Assembly (NCBI RefSeq): GCF_014851395.1
Contig: NW_024044348.1
Coordinates: 29,035,874 to 29,099,873, forward strand
Source: Micropterus salmoides
Taxonomy: Eukaryota; Chordata; Actinopteri; Centrarchiformes; Centrarchidae
DNA length: 64,000 bases
Reading direction: 5' to 3'
The position numbers and the translations under genes are program-made. Positions 60,943-64,000 of this stretch are shown here, piece after piece (the first letter of the stretch is position 1; every line of letters starts with the position of its first letter). The notes below the pieces were generated by a model that saw only the letters and a list, made by a program, of their open reading frames with translations, searched no databases and had not been told where the DNA came from.

Positions 60943-61705
60943 AATAAACAAAAAAAAAACATTTTACAACCAGTTGGTGTCATATTAGCTAAAGTGCATA
61001 AACATCATTGTCTTGTGTACATTATTACTCATCATCTCCCTGTGTAACACGTTTGCAGTGCAGTTCATTTATATTTTGTGTGCTGCATATTTGTGCTTTG
61101 GGACTTTGGACCTCCCATATAGCAACAACAGAGGATTGGCCATTATTGAACCCTGCAGTGGTGCAGTAGGATTGCCAGTTGTTGCAATATTCATGTAAAT
61201 TGGACAGTATTCATTCACATTTTTCTGTTGTGAAATAAAATACAACTTGCATACTTGCCACAAAATGAATGGGTACTTGTCTTAGCTAAATTTCTTGATT
61301 GCCATCACTCACTGCCAACTGTGTGCTGCCTCAGCACATAATGACAAGAATGATGTGTGTGGGCAAACAGTGGATGGTGGAAACGGTGATGAGGGAATTT
61401 CAGCCTGCTCCTCTAACAAATGTAACCCGACAAAAGTTATGCAGTGTAATGCCGTTTCTATGAAAACAGACTTGACCCCCCCCCACCCCACCCAGAATAG
61501 CACATTGATGGCCAACCAGGACAAGATACAATTTCTTGCCAAAAAATAAAAAATAAAAAATAAAACTATGTAAGGCTGTCAAAACCCACCTCTGTTATCT
61601 ATGACTCGACAGTGACTATGTAGGTCAACATCCTCTGACAGGCTCTATATGCTTAGGGGGTGTAGATGCACATTGCAAAGGAAGCACATGCACAGAGAGA
61701 CAGAT

Positions 61706-61737
<32 letters not shown>

Positions 61738-62572
61738 ACCACTAAAGGCTAAACAGAGCCAGGACAGGTAGAAAGAAGCCAAGAGCATTTCAGCAGTATG
61801 AAGCAAGCATTTTGGCTCTACAGCATCATATAAGACAAAGATGCAATAACATCACACAGCTCACTTTATTTCACTAGACTACATTAAGATAGTTAGCATC
61901 CTGGGATCTCCCAAGATAGAAACCATACAGAACACTTTAGTTTACAGATGAGGGCAAGACAAAAATCCAGTTTCAACACAAAAGTATGGCATGATTAAAA
62001 TTGACAACGTACATAAACTTTCAGAAGATCAGTAAGATGTAATCGTTCAGAGGCATGACAGGCAATAACCCAGACAGATTTCAGCACACACTGCAGTGTC
62101 TATACATTGGCAGGTTCATAAATGTAAGAAGAATTATTTAGCATAGAGAAAGAGCCACAATGCACTGGCCATAAGGCAGGAGTCCCTAATTACTGCCTTG
62201 TGGGGCCTTGCTTATCATCAGCAGCAATTTTTGTGTGGCAAATATTCCCCCAACAGCCTTTGATGTAATTACTTTCCAAACAGCTCCCCTCTAGCCAATA
62301 TCCTGTTCTAAATTCATGGCTTGGCTTGTTTGCATCATCACTGGAACACACACATTTTTCATTTGTTGCCCTGTAGAGAACAGAGAAGCCACAGCTCTGC
62401 GGACACCAGGAAACGAACCAAACTACAGACGGGGGACAATTTAAAGGAAAAACCTGAATAAAGAGTGGAGAAACATATAAAACGCAGATGCTTCCATGTA
62501 CCAGGGCTCATTGAATGGTTTGGTTAGTATGAGAATAATGTGAATAAAATGCTACAGCCTTTACGGTCACCA
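60943..62572. other. Non-coding sequence with simple repeats
   Basis: Contains poly-C (about 61477-61485), an AAAAAT-type tract (61542-61565) and a CA microsatellite (61705-61733). No gene is recognised. Confidence 0.5.
61705..61733 (+). repeat. (CA)n microsatellite
   Basis: About 14 uninterrupted CA units. Confidence 0.97.
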
Positions 62573-63163
62573 GGGGCCTCATTTATAAAACTATACGTAG
62601 AAAAGACTCCTAAAGGTTGCGTACATTCGAAACACAGGAAGTGCGTATGCACAAAAAAATTCTGATTTATAAAACTGTGCGCATGCACGTCCTACGCCGA
62701 TTTCCCTTTATAAATCACAATCAACTTGAAATGTGGCCTATGTGAGCGAGTTCCTTGTCTGACCCTTTAAACGCCCACAGTTGCCTTTAAATGGTCAGTG
62801 AAATGCCCTTTGTTAATATTAATACTTACTGACTGCATGAAGAAAAGGACGCAAATTCTGCCAGAAAAGCTACAAAAAGAAGTGAAGCTGAAGCTGTTCT
62901 TTGGTGGGTAAAACGCACACATACACCCAACGTTTGTGCGCCAGAGGAAAGGGGGCACTGGATCTCCACCCCCTTATAACCGATCTGCAGGAAGGGGCAT
63001 CCCTCCTGAGTAGTGGCGGAGGTGGAGGGGGGACACATACATGCAAGATGCACAAGGTGACCCAGGTACATAATTTGGACTCCTTCGTTTGAAAAGAGAG
63101 TAAACCAAATGCATTCCACTTGTGTTTACACATTTAGGCTACACAAACACTCCACTCACTGCA

Positions 63164-63294
63164 TGTGACGCCCTGTGGGGTCAGGAGTGGGTGTGGTGTA
63201 TTTGGTTCATTTTGGTTTAAATAAACATATTTTGTTAAACTTCTACCATGGTGTGTCTCTCTTTTGTTGTGGCCTTCTGAGCCAGGTCATAACA
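63164..63294 (+). mobile_element. Very short solo LTR, 131 bp, with 5-bp target duplication
   Basis: Starts TGTGACGCCC and ends GGTCATAACA (TG...CA), with CTGCA on both sides (63159-63163 and 63295-63299). It contains AATAAA at about 63221, as expected of an LTR polyadenylation signal. The length is far below most fish LTRs (hundreds of bases), as in small LTR families such as TRIM elements. No internal genes remain. Confidence 0.75.
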
Positions 63295-63754
63295 CTGCAC
63301 AAGGCTGCAGATGAGTTAAAAGAAATGTGGCGTGTTTTATATGACATTAGCAGTACACTGACAAATTTAGTTAATAAACAGTGATATATTTTTACAAGCA
63401 ACACATCACATCCACACGCTGGCACACAGCGTTTGCCTTAAATACTATAAGGCAACGAATATCTGATAACAATATATGAAACTATAAATGCGTACTTGCT
63501 TGACTGAGGCAATGAAAACAGCATCAATTTAAATGTAATTTTTCCTCCTGTTCACCTTATTTATGAGAATAAATTGCACTGCATTCTTTTGCAAAAACAA
63601 ATATCTCTGTTTATCCTAAATCATGTTTTTTTGATTTTTTTTGTATGAGCTGCATATGATCTTAAATGATGTTTTTTTTGTTGCGCACTTCAGGGAAAAT
63701 CAGTCAAATGGGTGTTTGTTTATTCAGAAAGGCTTTCATCTGTTTGGCAAATGA

Positions 63755-63955
63755 ACTAAGCTCCGCTCCCTCTCCGTTACGGGTTGCGTCGCTAGTACGA
63801 CCGATATGCGGTGAACGGTTCGTGATCGTTCCCTCTGGCTGGATGAATATTACACATGATCCATGCACTTCTGCAGCTAGGGGCTCTCCGTAGCGCCACG
63901 CAACTTTCTAAATTCTTCCCTCTCACAGAGAAAAGAAAGGTCAGATCGCAACACC
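63755..63955 (-). repeat. Interior segment shared with 47235-47420 (inverted)
   Basis: Inverted similarity to the middle of the Harbinger element at 46733-47906, including TCGTTCCCTCTGGCTGGATG and AGCGCCACGCAACTTTC. See the partner entry for the shared short peptide. Confidence 0.75.
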
Positions 63956-64000
63956 CAGCTGTTGTGTGAGGCGTAATTGTAGCAAAATGGCTACATATGA

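Larger units (their letters stand above)
62573..64000. mobile_element. Harbinger-like element, runs off the window end
   Basis: Begins GGGGCCTCATTTATAAA, a terminus close to, but distinct from, GGGCCTGATTTACTAA of the 46733 element. A subterminal echo (TGATTTATAAAACTGTGCGC) lies near 62662. The interior near 63755-63955 is shared with 47235-47420. No reverse-complement terminus is found before 64000, so the right end lies outside. A solo LTR interrupts it at 63164-63294. A short frame from 62839 (MKKRTQILPEKLQKEVKLKL) might be a remnant of a Myb-like partner protein, but this is weak. Confidence 0.6.

Noticed and set aside
1..64000. CRISPR array, bacterial operon or phage genes
   Set aside because: No regularly spaced direct repeats with unique spacers and no prokaryotic gene layout; the repeat content is that of a fish genome.

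Overview
This window looks like teleost fish genomic DNA with no convincing host protein-coding exon, tRNA or rRNA gene. The evidence for a fish is the repeat content: a V-SINE with a tRNA-like head, Tc1/mariner, hAT and PIF/Harbinger elements, an L1-clade LINE, solo LTRs and many CA/GT microsatellites, set in AT-rich DNA. No open reading frame reads as a host gene. All recognisable coding sequence is decayed transposase or retrotransposon protein.

Layout. Positions 1-11349 and 13439-24807 are the same ~11.35 kb sequence in the same orientation. Copy 1 runs straight into a 500-base run of N (11350-11849), which suggests overlapping contigs or haplotypes placed side by side rather than a real tandem duplication. 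Each copy carries the same insertions: a MITE-like element with 3-bp TAA target duplications that hosts a solo LTR (full at 12653-14416, cut by the window edge in copy 1), a ~1.8 kb foldback element with ~170-190 bp inverted repeats, a 322-bp Tc1/mariner-type MITE, and a long GT microsatellite.

From 24808 to 64000 the sequence is single copy, and elements can be delimited by their target-site duplications (TSDs): a decayed Tc1 element with a foreign insertion (27482-29193, TA), a hAT element (29252-30141, perfect 8-bp TSD), two related ~1 kb hAT elements (32136-33132 and 40185-41195) and a third inverted relative (43685-44629), and a V-SINE (43080-43437, 9-bp TSD). There are two remnants of an IS630/Tc1-like transposase with an Arg/Gly-rich N terminus (42203-42331 minus, 48031-48249 plus); the second sits in an element split by a Harbinger insertion (46733-47906, TAA TSD). 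An L1 LINE with broken ORF1 and ORF2 occupies 52546-56720. A second Harbinger-like element (62573 to the window end) carries a 131-bp solo LTR.

The stretches between elements are non-coding. They hold microsatellites, a 56-bp perfect palindrome (35778-35833), and one less repeat-like block (about 38640-39370) that is a weak candidate for a conserved regulatory element. I did not find a new gene system. What is worth checking is the nested transposon history, the family of hAT elements with swapped ends, and the apparent assembly duplication.
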